Below are positions 50,698 through 59,650 of a stretch of DNA of 64,000 bases, piece by piece. The notes under the pieces are model-generated. The model saw only the letters and a program-made list of their open reading frames with translations, was not told where the DNA came from and searched no databases. How positions within the stretch are numbered: position 1 is the first letter of the stretch; every line of letters starts with the position of its first letter. Origin of the DNA: Tatumella punctata (GTDB lineage: Bacteria; Pseudomonadota; Gammaproteobacteria; Enterobacterales; Enterobacteriaceae); NCBI RefSeq assembly GCF_039523735.1, contig NZ_BAAAFW010000050.1, positions 233,906 through 297,905 of the forward strand. The letters are read 5' to 3'. Position numbers and translations under genes: made by a program.

Positions 50698-51168
50698 ATG
50701 AGTAACTCGGTACAGCATGATAGTTCGTTACTGGTCCATTTCACTCTGACCCTGGAAGATGGAACCCTGGCCGAATCAACACGCGCTAATGGTAAACCGG
50801 CATTGTTTCGTCTGGGTGATGACAGTCTTTCACCGGCCTTTGGGACAGCCTTACACGGCCTGACGGCCGGGGAAACCCGGCAGTTTACTCTCGCACCTGA
50901 AGACGGGTTCGGGGTATCCAGTCCGGATCTTATCCGGTATTTCTCCCGCAGGGATTTTACTGAGGCCGGTGAGCCTGAACAGGGGGCGATTATGTTGTTT
51001 AGCGCGCCGGATGGCAGTGAAATGCCCGGCGTGATCCGTGATGTTTCCGGTGATTCTGTCACGGTAGACTTTAATCACCCTCTGGCGGGGCAAATGATTA
51101 CCTTTAATGTTGAAGTGCTGGAAGTTAATCCACGACAGGAGGCCGAAAATGCAAATTCTGCTCGCTAA
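50698..51168 (+). CDS. fkpB: FKBP-type peptidyl-prolyl isomerase SlpA-like
   Basis: Cytoplasmic prolyl isomerase/chaperone, 156 residues (E. coli FkpB 149). The FKBP part is split by an insert-in-flap domain: VHFTLTLEDGTLAEST, then APEDGFGVSSPDLI, then the closing VDFNHPLAGQMITFNVEVLEV. The last 20 bp overlap ispH in another frame. Confidence 0.96.
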   Translation: MSNSVQHDSSLLVHFTLTLEDGTLAESTRANGKPALFRLGDDSLSPAFGTALHGLTAGETRQFTLAPEDGFGVSSPDLIRYFSRRDFTEAGEPEQGAIMLFSAPDGSEMPGVIRDVSGDSVTVDFNHPLAGQMITFNVEVLEVNPRQEAENANSAR

Positions 51169-52102
51169 CCCTCGTGGTTTTTGTGCCGGTGTTGACCGTG
51201 CCATCAGTATTGTTGAGCGGGCGCTGGAGATGTATGGTGCCCCGATTTATGTCCGCCATGAGGTGGTACATAACCGCTATGTAGTGGCGGGGTTACGTGA
51301 CCGCGGGGCAGTGTTTATTGAACAGATCAGCGAAGTCCCGGATGGTGCTATTCTGATTTTCTCTGCCCACGGTGTGTCTCAGGCAGTGAGGGCTGAAGCC
51401 AGGGCACGCTCACTGACGATGTTATTTGATGCGACCTGTCCGTTAGTCACCAAAGTCCATATGGAAGTCGCCCGTGCCAGCCGTAAAGGTGTTGAAGCTA
51501 TATTGATTGGTCATGCCGGCCACCCTGAGGTCGAAGGCACGATGGGCCAGTACAGTAACCCTGCCGGGGGAATGTACCTTGTCGAATCTCCTGAAGATGT
51601 TTTCAGACTCAATGTTAAAGATGAGTCGAATCTGAGTTTTATGACCCAGACGACATTGTCGGTTGACGATACTTCAGAGATTATTGATGCGCTGCGTCAG
51701 CGTTTCCCGGCAATCATCGGTCCGAGGAAAGATGATATTTGCTATGCAACCACCAATCGCCAGGAAGCCGTCCGCCATCTGTCAGAGCGTGCTGATGTTA
51801 TCCTGGTGGTAGGGTCAAAAAACTCGTCAAACTCTAATCGCCTGGCAGAACTGGCCCGGAGAGCCGGTAAGCATGCTCAGTTGATTGACTCTGCGGAGGA
51901 TATTCGTGAAAGCTGGCTGCAGGGTGTGAGTTGTGTTGGCGTGACTGCCGGAGCATCGGCCCCTGATATCCTGGTACAGCAGGTGATTACCCGCCTGAGG
52001 GAGTTTGGTGGCGAAGCGGCAGTCGAGTTAATCGGCCGCGAAGAAAATATTGTTTTCGAAGTGCCTAAAGAGTTACGGGTAGATGTAAAAGAAGTCCGGT
52101 AA
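51149..52102 (+). CDS. ispH: 4-hydroxy-3-methylbut-2-enyl diphosphate reductase
   Basis: Last step of the MEP isoprenoid pathway, forming IPP and DMAPP with an iron-sulfur cluster. It is 317 residues (E. coli 316). The three cluster Cys lie in PRGFCAGVDRA, FDATCPLVTKVH and DDICYATTNRQ. I use ATG 51149, preceded by ACAGGAGG, because it gives the conserved MQILLANPRGFC start; a frame open from 51107 is an extension inside fkpB. A strong terminator follows. E. coli rihC, normally next, is absent. Confidence 0.98.
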   Translation: MQILLANPRGFCAGVDRAISIVERALEMYGAPIYVRHEVVHNRYVVAGLRDRGAVFIEQISEVPDGAILIFSAHGVSQAVRAEARARSLTMLFDATCPLVTKVHMEVARASRKGVEAILIGHAGHPEVEGTMGQYSNPAGGMYLVESPEDVFRLNVKDESNLSFMTQTTLSVDDTSEIIDALRQRFPAIIGPRKDDICYATTNRQEAVRHLSERADVILVVGSKNSSNSNRLAELARRAGKHAQLIDSAEDIRESWLQGVSCVGVTAGASAPDILVQQVITRLREFGGEAAVELIGREENIVFEVPKELRVDVKEVR

Positions 52103-52110
52103 TTCTCCGA

Positions 52111-52143
52111 AGCCCGCAGCATGCAATATACTGCGGGCTTTTT
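52111..52143 (+). terminator. ispH terminator
   Basis: Perfect 9-bp stem AGCCCGCAG / CTGCGGGCT followed by five T residues, 8 bp after the ispH stop. Confidence 0.9.
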
Positions 52144-52332
52144 ATGGTACAGGCTATTGCTTCCCTTGCGGACTTTTCCCGCGGATAACAATTTTTACCC
52201 CCCATTGATTTTACTGATAATATCTCAGATCAAACCTGAAATTTTAATGATGCTTTTATTTTACTGGTGACTGTTCTGGTGGCTGGTTAATCTGAGCTGG
52301 CAGGATAGACACACCCACAGGAATGAATAGTT

Positions 52333-53148
52333 ATGAAAAATATCCGAATAGGTATTGTCGGAGCCTCCGGGAGAATGGGGCGCCAGTTAATTGAGGCTGT
52401 ATCACTGGCCGGAGATATGACTCTGGGTGCCGTCGTGGTGCGTCGCGGGTCTTCGCTGACGGGGTGTGATGCCGGTGAACTGGCGGGGATCCATAAGACC
52501 GGTGTGCAGATTACCGATAACCTGCTGACGGTAAAGGATAACTTTGATGTGCTCATCGACTTCACCCGTCCTGAAGCCAGCCTCGAGTACCTTAAATTTT
52601 GTGAAACTCATCAAAAAGCGATAGTGATTGGTACCACCGGCTTTGATGAGGCCGGTAAGCAGGCTATCCGCAGGGCAGGTATCAGTATACCGGTTGTTTT
52701 TGCCGCAAACTTTAGTGTCGGTGTTAACCTGGTGCTTAAACTGCTGGAAAAGGCAGCAAAAGTCATGGGTGAATACAGTGATATAGAGATCACGGAAGCG
52801 CATCACCGGTATAAAGTGGATGCACCTTCCGGTACGGCATTAGCGATGGGGGAATCCATTGCTGAAGCGATGAACTGGGACTTATCAGAACATGCGGTGT
52901 ATAGCCGTGAAGGCCATACGGGAGAGCGCAAGCCACACGCTATCGGCTTTGCTACGGTACGTGCCGGCGATATTGTCGGTGAACATACAGCCATGTTTGC
53001 TGATATAGGCGAGCGGGTTGAAATCACCCATAAAGCTTCCAGCCGGATGACTTTTGCAAAGGGAGCAGTTAAGGCGGCAGGCTGGGTTTTTGAGCGTGAA
53101 AATGGTGTTTATGATATGCGTGATGTGCTTTATTTGAATGATTTATAA
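52333..53148 (+). CDS. dapB: 4-hydroxy-tetrahydrodipicolinate reductase
   Basis: NAD(P)H-dependent step of lysine/diaminopimelate synthesis, 271 residues (E. coli 273). The nucleotide-binding start is RIGIVGASGRMGRQLIEA and the catalytic region is ITEAHHRYKVDAPSGTALAM (His pair and Lys). It stands as a single gene between the ispH terminator and its own T-rich terminator. Confidence 0.98.
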   Translation: MKNIRIGIVGASGRMGRQLIEAVSLAGDMTLGAVVVRRGSSLTGCDAGELAGIHKTGVQITDNLLTVKDNFDVLIDFTRPEASLEYLKFCETHQKAIVIGTTGFDEAGKQAIRRAGISIPVVFAANFSVGVNLVLKLLEKAAKVMGEYSDIEITEAHHRYKVDAPSGTALAMGESIAEAMNWDLSEHAVYSREGHTGERKPHAIGFATVRAGDIVGEHTAMFADIGERVEITHKASSRMTFAKGAVKAAGWVFERENGVYDMRDVLYLNDL

Positions 53149-53190
53149 TGTGTTGTGATGTGAATTCCAGTCGATAACTATTTGATTGTA

Positions 53191-53228
53191 AAAGAGGTTG
53201 TTTGTTTTACTTCCTCTTTATTTTTTTT
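53191..53228 (+). terminator. dapB terminator
   Basis: AAAGAGG (53191-53197) pairs with CCTCTTT (53213-53219), followed by A and eight T residues. Confidence 0.75.
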
Positions 53229-53468
53229 ATAATTGTTTTTGTTTGTTTTTATTGCGTAGCCTTTATTTTTATTTGTTTTCTATTATTTTTATATTGTCTC
53301 CAACTGATTTTTCGGACCATTTGGTCTGAAATTACCAGTTTTCCCGCTTTCTGCTATGCTTCTTATCAGGCAATCGTTTTAAACGGCCAGCAATCCCCTG
53401 TTTTTAACCCTGTCAGTATATTTTTGCCATCAGTGGGTTAAAAAAACTAATAATATTACCTTTCAGAC

Positions 53469-53497
53469 TGGACATAAGCAGGGCTGGTCATTAGAAT
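53469..53497 (+). promoter_or_regulatory. carAB promoter P1 (pyrimidine-regulated type)
   Basis: TGGACA (53469-53474), 17 bp, then TAGAAT (53492-53497), about 110 bp before the carA start. In E. coli the upstream carAB promoter responds to pyrimidines and purines. Confidence 0.65.
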
Positions 53498-53540
53498 GCG
53501 CCCAATTTGCCAAAATTAGACCTTTCAGGTGTTTTTTGGA

Positions 53541-53596
53541 TTGATTCAGGTATCAATAATGAATTAATATGCAGGTATAGTGACTATTTATTCCCC
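53541..53596 (+). promoter_or_regulatory. carAB promoter P2 with paired ARG boxes
   Basis: TTGATT (53541-53546) and TAATAT (53565-53570), spacing 18, form P2. Two 18-bp ARG boxes overlap and follow it: 53558-53575, core TGAATTAATATGCA, and 53579-53596, core TGACTATTTATTCC. They are separated by the usual 3 bp. The first core is the same as I recall in E. coli carAB. Confidence 0.82.
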
Positions 53597-53606
53597 GGAG
53601 GAAGTT

Positions 53607-54755
53607 TTGATTAAGTCAGCAATCCTGGTTCTGGAAGACGGAACCGAGTTCCACGGTCGGGCCATTGGGGCCAGCGGATCGGCAGTGGGAGAGGTCGTTT
53701 TCAATACGTCAATGACCGGTTATCAAGAAATTCTTACTGATCCTTCCTATTCCCGCCAGATCGTCACTCTTACTTATCCCCATATCGGTAATGTTGGTAC
53801 TAATCCCGCTGACGAAGAGTCATCCCGGGTACATGCGCAGGGATTAGTTATTCGCGACCTGCCCCTGATTGCCAGCAACTACCGCAGCACCGAAGACCTT
53901 TCAGCCTATCTTTCCCGTCATAACATTGTCGCTATTGCTGATATTGATACCCGTAAACTGACCCGTTTACTGCGGGAAAAGGGCGCACAGAATGGCTGCA
54001 TTATTGCCGGTGATAACCCGGATGTCGCTGCGGCACTACAGCAGGCGAAAAACTTCCCGGGCCTGAAAGGCATGGATTTAGCGAAAGAAGTAACCACCGA
54101 TAAAGCATATCCGTGGACACAGGGCAGCTGGACACTGAACGATGGACTACCGGCCCCTAAGGCTGACAGTGAACTGCCTTACCATGTAGTCGCCTACGAT
54201 TTTGGTGCTAAGCGTAATATTCTGCGTATGCTGGCTGACCGCGGGGTGCGTCTGACGGTTGTTCCGGCGCAGACCCCGGCAGATGAAGTGCTGAAAATGA
54301 ATCCGGATGGTATTTTCTTATCTAATGGTCCCGGTGACCCGGAACCTTGTGACTATGCTATCAGCGCGATTAAACAATTCCTCGAAACCGATATCCCGCT
54401 GTTTGGTATTTGCCTCGGACACCAGTTATTAGCCCTGGCCAGTGGTGCCGCGACCGTAAAAATGAAACTGGGTCACCATGGCGGTAACCACCCGGTCAAA
54501 GACCTGGATCGTGATGTGGTGATGATTACCGCACAGAACCACGGTTTTGCCGTTGATGAGCAGAATCTTCCGTCATGTTTACGGGTGACCCATAAATCCC
54601 TGTTTGACCACACGGTACAAGGTATCCATCGCACGGATAAGCCAGCTTTCAGTTTCCAGGGACACCCTGAAGCGAGCCCCGGACCGCATGATGCGGCACC
54701 GCTGTTCGATCACTTCATTGAATTAATTAATACTTTCCGTTCCGGTAACAGGTAA
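53607..54755 (+). CDS. carA: carbamoyl phosphate synthetase small (glutaminase) subunit
   Basis: Hydrolyses glutamine and channels ammonia to CarB. With TTG 53607 it is 382 residues, exactly the E. coli length, starting MIKSAILVLEDGTEFHGRA. E. coli carA also starts at UUG with GGAGG just upstream, as here. The glutaminase triad Cys (about residue 269) is in FGICLGHQLLALA, and His/Glu are in FQGHPEASPGP. The frame extends to GTG 53580 but that would run through the ARG box. carB follows after 15 bp. Confidence 0.98.
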   Translation: MIKSAILVLEDGTEFHGRAIGASGSAVGEVVFNTSMTGYQEILTDPSYSRQIVTLTYPHIGNVGTNPADEESSRVHAQGLVIRDLPLIASNYRSTEDLSAYLSRHNIVAIADIDTRKLTRLLREKGAQNGCIIAGDNPDVAAALQQAKNFPGLKGMDLAKEVTTDKAYPWTQGSWTLNDGLPAPKADSELPYHVVAYDFGAKRNILRMLADRGVRLTVVPAQTPADEVLKMNPDGIFLSNGPGDPEPCDYAISAIKQFLETDIPLFGICLGHQLLALASGAATVKMKLGHHGGNHPVKDLDRDVVMITAQNHGFAVDEQNLPSCLRVTHKSLFDHTVQGIHRTDKPAFSFQGHPEASPGPHDAAPLFDHFIELINTFRSGNR

Positions 54756-54770
54756 TCCAGGAGCTAATAA

Positions 54771-57700
54771 ATGCCAAAACGTACAGATATAAAATCGATC
54801 CTGATCCTTGGTGCCGGTCCTATTGTTATCGGACAAGCCTGTGAGTTCGACTATTCCGGAGCCCAGGCCTGTAAAGCCCTGCGTGAAGAAGGTTACCGTG
54901 TGGTGCTGGTGAACTCGAATCCGGCAACCATAATGACTGACCCGGAAATGGCGGATGCGACCTATATTGAGCCAATCCACTGGGAAGTGGTACGTAAAAT
55001 CATAGAAAAAGAACGTCCTGATGCTGTGCTGCCGACCATGGGTGGCCAGACCGCACTGAACTGTGCGCTGGAGCTGGAAAGACAGGGGGTTCTGGAAGAA
55101 TTTGGCGTTACCATGATTGGTGCAACCGCCGATGCGATTGATAAAGCAGAAGATCGCCGCCGTTTTGATAAAGCGATGAAAAGCATCGGACTGGATACTG
55201 CCCGTTCCGGGATTGCCCATACCATGGACGAAGCCTTAAAAGTGGCTGCTGAGGTTGGTTTTCCGTGCATTATTCGTCCTTCCTTTACGATGGGGGGCAC
55301 CGGTGGCGGTATCGCGTATAACCGCGAAGAGTTTGAAGAAATCTGTGAACGCGGACTGGATCTGTCTCCGACCAATGAGCTGCTGATTGATGAGTCGCTG
55401 ATTGGCTGGAAAGAGTATGAAATGGAAGTTGTTCGTGACAAAAATGATAACTGTATCATTGTCTGCTCGATTGAAAACTTCGATGCCATGGGGATCCATA
55501 CGGGTGACTCAATCACCGTTGCGCCGGCTCAGACCCTGACCGATAAAGAGTATCAGATCATGCGTAATGCCTCGATGGCCGTACTGCGTGAGATTGGTGT
55601 GGAAACCGGTGGTTCTAACGTCCAGTTCTCGGTAAACCCGGAAAATGGTCGTTTGATTGTTATCGAAATGAACCCAAGGGTGTCACGTTCTTCGGCGCTG
55701 GCGTCAAAAGCCACCGGCTTCCCGATTGCTAAAATTGCCGCTAAGCTGGCGGTTGGCTATACCCTCGATGAACTGATGAATGATATTACCGGGGGGCTGA
55801 CACCGGCGTCATTCGAACCTTCTATCGACTATGTCGTGACCAAAATCCCTCGCTTTAACTTCGAAAAATTTGCCGGCAGTAATGACCGTCTGACCACGCA
55901 AATGAAGTCAGTGGGTGAAGTCATGGCGATTGGCCGTACCTTCCAGGAATCCATGCAAAAGGCATTACGTGGCCTGGAAGTCGGTGCCTGTGGATTTGAC
56001 CCGAAAGTGGATCCGGAAGAGGCTGATGCACTGACCCGCATTCGCCGTGAACTGAAAGATGCCGGCAGTGACCGTATCTGGTATATCGCTGATGCGTTCC
56101 GTCTGGGGATGTCAGTTGATGGTGTGTTTAATCTGACCAATATCGACCGCTGGTTCCTGGTGCAGATTGAAGAACTGGTTCGTCTGGAAGAGCAGGTTGC
56201 CCGTCAGGGACTGAATGGCCTGAACTACGACTTCCTGCGTCAGCTGAAGCGTAAAGGTTTTGCTGACCTCCGGCTGGCACAACTGGCGGGAGTAGCGGAA
56301 CATGAAGTCCGTAAACTTCGTCAGCAATATAATCTGTATCCGGTCTATAAGCGGGTGGATACCTGTGCGGCAGAGTTCGCGACGGACACGGCTTACATGT
56401 ACTCAACTTATGAAGAAGAGTGCGAAGCCAGCCCGAATACTGATCGTGAAAAAATCATGATCCTTGGCGGTGGCCCGAACCGTATTGGTCAGGGTATTGA
56501 ATTCGACTATTGCTGCGTCCACGCTTCACTGGCATTACGTGAAGATGGTTACGAAACCATTATGGTTAACTGTAACCCTGAAACGGTCTCTACCGATTAC
56601 GATACCTCTGACCGTCTGTACTTTGAGCCTGTGACCCTGGAAGATGTGCTGGAGATTGTTCGTATTGAACAGCCCAAAGGGGTGATTGTTCAGTACGGCG
56701 GCCAGACACCACTTAAACTGGCCCGTGCTCTGGAAGCCGCCGGTGTCCCGGTCATTGGCACCAGCCCTGATGCTATCGACCGTGCCGAAGACCGTGAACG
56801 TTTCCAGCATGCCGTTGAGCGTCTGGCATTAAAACAACCGGCAAATGCAACCGTCACAGCCCTGGAACAGGCCGTTGAGAAAGCCGTTTCGATTGGTTAT
56901 CCGTTAGTGGTTCGCCCTTCTTATGTACTGGGCGGCCGGGCAATGGAAATTGTGTATGACGAAATCGACCTGAAACGCTATTTTATGACCGCCGTGTCTG
57001 TGTCAAATGATGCGCCTGTGTTACTGGATCGCTTCCTGGATGATGCTGTCGAAGTCGATGTCGATGCTATCTGCGATGGTGAACAGGTACTGATTGGCGG
57101 AATTATGGAACACATTGAGCAGGCCGGTGTTCACTCCGGTGACTCAGCCTGTTCACTGCCGGCGTATACCTTAAGCCAGCAGATTCAGGACGTAATGCGT
57201 GAGCAGGTAAAAAATCTGGCATTTGAACTGAATGTTCGCGGTCTGATGAATGTGCAGTTTGCCGTTAAGGATAACGAAGTCTATCTGATTGAAGTTAACC
57301 CGCGTGCAGCCCGTACAGTACCTTTTGTTTCTAAAGCCACCGGTGTGCCATTAGCCAAAGTTGCAGCACGTGTTATGGCCGGTAAAACACTGGCGGCGCA
57401 GGGTGTCACCAAAGAGATAATCCCTCCTTATTATTCGGTAAAAGAAGTGGTATTACCGTTTAACAAATTCCCGGGAGTTGACCCGATCCTCGGTCCGGAA
57501 ATGCGTTCTACCGGTGAGGTTATGGGCGTCGGTCGTACCTTTGCAGAAGCTTTCTCTAAGGCTATGCTGGGTTCACAGTCGATGATGAAAAAGTCAGGAC
57601 GTGCACTGTTATCCGTGCGTGAAGGCGACAAAAAGCGGGTTGTCGACCTGGCAGCCAAATTAATGAAATATGGTTATGAACTGGATGCGACACACGGTAC

Positions 57701-57995
57701 GGCAGTGGTCCTGGGTGAAGCAGGGATTAACCCGCGGCTGGTGAATAAAGTACATGAAGGGCGACCGCATATTCAGGACCGTCTGAAAAATGGTGAATAC
57801 AGCTATATTGTTAATACCACGGCCGGACGCCAGGCGATAGAAGATTCACGCCTGATCAGACGCAGTGCACTGCAGTATAAAGTGCATTACGACACGACCC
57901 TGAATGGTGGTTTTGCCACAGCAATGGCACTGAATGCCGATCCGACCGAACGGGTGATTTCTGTTCAGGAAATGCACGCCGAAATTAATGCCTGA
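54771..57995 (+). CDS. carB: carbamoyl phosphate synthetase large subunit
   Basis: Forms carbamoyl phosphate for pyrimidine and arginine synthesis, 1074 residues (E. coli 1073). There are two homologous ATP-grasp halves, beginning SILILGAGPIVIGQACEFDYSG and IMILGGGPNRIGQGIEFDY. RPSFTMGGTGGGIAYN and RPSYVLGGRAMEIVYD are the paired ATP loops. The C-terminal allosteric domain (about 936-1074) binds UMP, IMP and ornithine. Confidence 0.99.
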   Translation: MPKRTDIKSILILGAGPIVIGQACEFDYSGAQACKALREEGYRVVLVNSNPATIMTDPEMADATYIEPIHWEVVRKIIEKERPDAVLPTMGGQTALNCALELERQGVLEEFGVTMIGATADAIDKAEDRRRFDKAMKSIGLDTARSGIAHTMDEALKVAAEVGFPCIIRPSFTMGGTGGGIAYNREEFEEICERGLDLSPTNELLIDESLIGWKEYEMEVVRDKNDNCIIVCSIENFDAMGIHTGDSITVAPAQTLTDKEYQIMRNASMAVLREIGVETGGSNVQFSVNPENGRLIVIEMNPRVSRSSALASKATGFPIAKIAAKLAVGYTLDELMNDITGGLTPASFEPSIDYVVTKIPRFNFEKFAGSNDRLTTQMKSVGEVMAIGRTFQESMQKALRGLEVGACGFDPKVDPEEADALTRIRRELKDAGSDRIWYIADAFRLGMSVDGVFNLTNIDRWFLVQIEELVRLEEQVARQGLNGLNYDFLRQLKRKGFADLRLAQLAGVAEHEVRKLRQQYNLYPVYKRVDTCAAEFATDTAYMYSTYEEECEASPNTDREKIMILGGGPNRIGQGIEFDYCCVHASLALREDGYETIMVNCNPETVSTDYDTSDRLYFEPVTLEDVLEIVRIEQPKGVIVQYGGQTPLKLARALEAAGVPVIGTSPDAIDRAEDRERFQHAVERLALKQPANATVTALEQAVEKAVSIGYPLVVRPSYVLGGRAMEIVYDEIDLKRYFMTAVSVSNDAPVLLDRFLDDAVEVDVDAICDGEQVLIGGIMEHIEQAGVHSGDSACSLPAYTLSQQIQDVMREQVKNLAFELNVRGLMNVQFAVKDNEVYLIEVNPRAARTVPFVSKATGVPLAKVAARVMAGKTLAAQGVTKEIIPPYYSVKEVVLPFNKFPGVDPILGPEMRSTGEVMGVGRTFAEAFSKAMLGSQSMMKKSGRALLSVREGDKKRVVDLAAKLMKYGYELDATHGTAVVLGEAGINPRLVNKVHEGRPHIQDRLKNGEYSYIVNTTAGRQAIEDSRLIRRSALQYKVHYDTTLNGGFATAMALNADPTERVISVQEMHAEINA

Positions 57996-58005
57996 CCTGC
58001 CTTAA

Positions 58006-58035
58006 ATAAGCGGCCCTGATTGCAGGGTCGCTTAT
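58006..58035 (+). terminator. carAB terminator hairpin
   Basis: ATAAGCG-G-CCCTG pairs with CAGGG-T-CGCTTAT with one internal mismatch and a 4-nt loop, 11 bp after carB. Only a few T residues follow. Confidence 0.7.
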
Positions 58036-58092
58036 CATTTCAGTAAAAATCATCAAAACGCACGTTATACCATTTAAAAAAATTTAACTTTC

Positions 58093-58110
58093 TGACAGGA
58101 TCATCTGTCA
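58093..58110. promoter_or_regulatory. perfect inverted repeat upstream of first porin
   Basis: TGACAG-GATCAT-CTGTCA, both arms perfect, 126 bp before the porin start. It looks like an operator for a dimeric regulator that I do not recognise. Confidence 0.45.
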
Positions 58111-58235
58111 TTTTCTGCTTTCCTGTTTTTTATATTCAATAAATAGCATTGAGTTATCTGGTATTTATCTTTACCCCGATAATCTCCGTGAGAACAATTC
58201 GTTTAAATTATTATTTATATTTATGGATAATCCAG

Positions 58236-59378
58236 ATGAGAAAAAACTGGCTGAGTCAGTCTGTTCGCGGCGGCCTGGTACTTATTTCAATGATACCGGT
58301 TGCCGGTCAGGCAGATATTCATGTAATTCCACCGCTACCGGCAGATAATCCTTTGAGCCGGCTCGATTTAACCGTGGGCGGCAGTATCCGGCCACAGTTT
58401 AATCACTCGACAGGGGTGGATGATAAGTCATATAAGCGCAATGGTTTTGATGGCGGCAGCCGGTTCCGTTTCGGGGCCCGTTACCGTATTAACCCGGATC
58501 TGAGCTGGATTAACTATTACGAACCGGGCGTTAATATTCCGGCAGTATTAAAATGGGACCACCATTATCAGCCCGGCGCGCATAATACCACCCGCCGACA
58601 GATGTATACGGGGCTGGAAAGTAAAACATGGGGCCGTCTGACTTTCGGGCAGCAAAACAGCATTTACTACGATGTGGTCGGAGCAAAAACGGATATCTGG
58701 GATGACGATATGCTGGCCCAGGGACCGGGGGTTGGGATCAATGGTGACTATGATGGTACCCATCGGGCCCGTAAGCTGTTGAAATATGAAAAATCGGTTG
58801 GCCCTGTGGATGTTTATGCAGGTTATCTGTTTACCGACAATAATTATTATCCGGGCAACGGGCTGGCTTATAAGCGCCAGGGCGGCGGATCTTTAGGGGC
58901 TGACTATCATATTACCCCGCAGCTGAGCTGGGGGGTTGCCTGGAGTTATACCAAAGCGGCGATGCGCAATCCTGCCACCGGCCAAAGTCGCGACTACAAT
59001 CAGAACCTGCTGGGCACCGCCTTAAGCTGGAAGCCTGATAACTGGATATTTGCGATGGGCGGAGGCTGGTATCAGAACTTTGCACCGACCAAAAAAGTGA
59101 CTATCGAGAATTACTTTGCCGGTAGTAGCTGGGGCACTGAATATTTTGCCGGCTATAAATTCCATATCAAACACTATGGGATAAAAACGATCCAGCCTTA
59201 TGTGATGGGGGATCGTCTGCAATTTGTCAGCGGACGTCATTATCAGCGGATTGATAATGGCCTGGGAATTTCTTTCCAGATGGCTTATGGTTTCCGTATT
59301 GATGCAGAGCATATCTTTACTTCAAGTACTGATAATATCGGTGATCTGAACCTGGTGCGGCTGCGTTACGATTTCTGA
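58236..59378 (+). CDS. outer-membrane porin-like protein (tandem copy 1)
   Basis: A 380-residue predicted outer-membrane beta-barrel. A signal peptide ends around VAGQA (residue 26). The barrel carries repeated amphipathic strands rich in aromatic residues and ends in YDF, a C-terminal Phe signal for BAM insertion. WGRLTFGQQNSIYYDVVG resembles the GxxxxGRQ-type segment of general porins. I use ATG 58236, which begins a proper signal sequence; the frame stays open to 58149. It shares most of its length with the next gene. Specificity unknown; the porin class is inferred from architecture. Confidence 0.8.
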   Translation: MRKNWLSQSVRGGLVLISMIPVAGQADIHVIPPLPADNPLSRLDLTVGGSIRPQFNHSTGVDDKSYKRNGFDGGSRFRFGARYRINPDLSWINYYEPGVNIPAVLKWDHHYQPGAHNTTRRQMYTGLESKTWGRLTFGQQNSIYYDVVGAKTDIWDDDMLAQGPGVGINGDYDGTHRARKLLKYEKSVGPVDVYAGYLFTDNNYYPGNGLAYKRQGGGSLGADYHITPQLSWGVAWSYTKAAMRNPATGQSRDYNQNLLGTALSWKPDNWIFAMGGGWYQNFAPTKKVTIENYFAGSSWGTEYFAGYKFHIKHYGIKTIQPYVMGDRLQFVSGRHYQRIDNGLGISFQMAYGFRIDAEHIFTSSTDNIGDLNLVRLRYDF

Positions 59379-59398
59379 GTATTATGGCCAGTCCGTAA

Positions 59399-59503
59399 AA
59401 CAGATTTACTGTTGTCCTGCGGACAGGCCTTTCCCTCCGTCCCCTCCGAAACGTTACCCGCTATCACTTTTTTATCCTGCGGTCTGTGACAGATTTACTG
59501 TTT
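59399..59503. repeat. short direct repeats between the porin genes
   Basis: CAGATTTACTGTT occurs at 59401-59413 and 59490-59502, each forming ACAG-ATTTA-CTGT dyads. TCCTGCGG occurs at 59415-59422 and 59475-59482. These may be regulator sites for the second porin or the remains of a duplication. Confidence 0.5.
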
Positions 59504-59650
59504 TTTATCCGGCGATTACCTTATTTAACGATGAAATATGCGTTTTATCTGCCTGATTACTCAAAATTTAACCATGCTACATTCTGCCCGATAACTTATT
59601 AAAAACCGTCATTTTTATAATTAGAATATTTTATATTATCGGGATTAATT

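Larger units (their letters stand above)
53149..53606. other. dapB-carA intergenic region
   Basis: 458 bp holding the dapB terminator, a very T-rich stretch (53201-53300) and the two carAB promoters with ARG boxes. An open frame at 53202-53441 is a by-product of the T-run. Confidence 0.6.

Noticed and set aside
53202..53441. 79-codon very hydrophobic Phe-rich frame after dapB
   Set aside because: It begins inside the dapB terminator and is produced by a T-rich tract; it has no ribosome site.
58149..58235. N-terminal extension of the first porin
   Set aside because: It would bury the signal peptide; ATG 58236 starts a normal signal sequence like that of copy 2.
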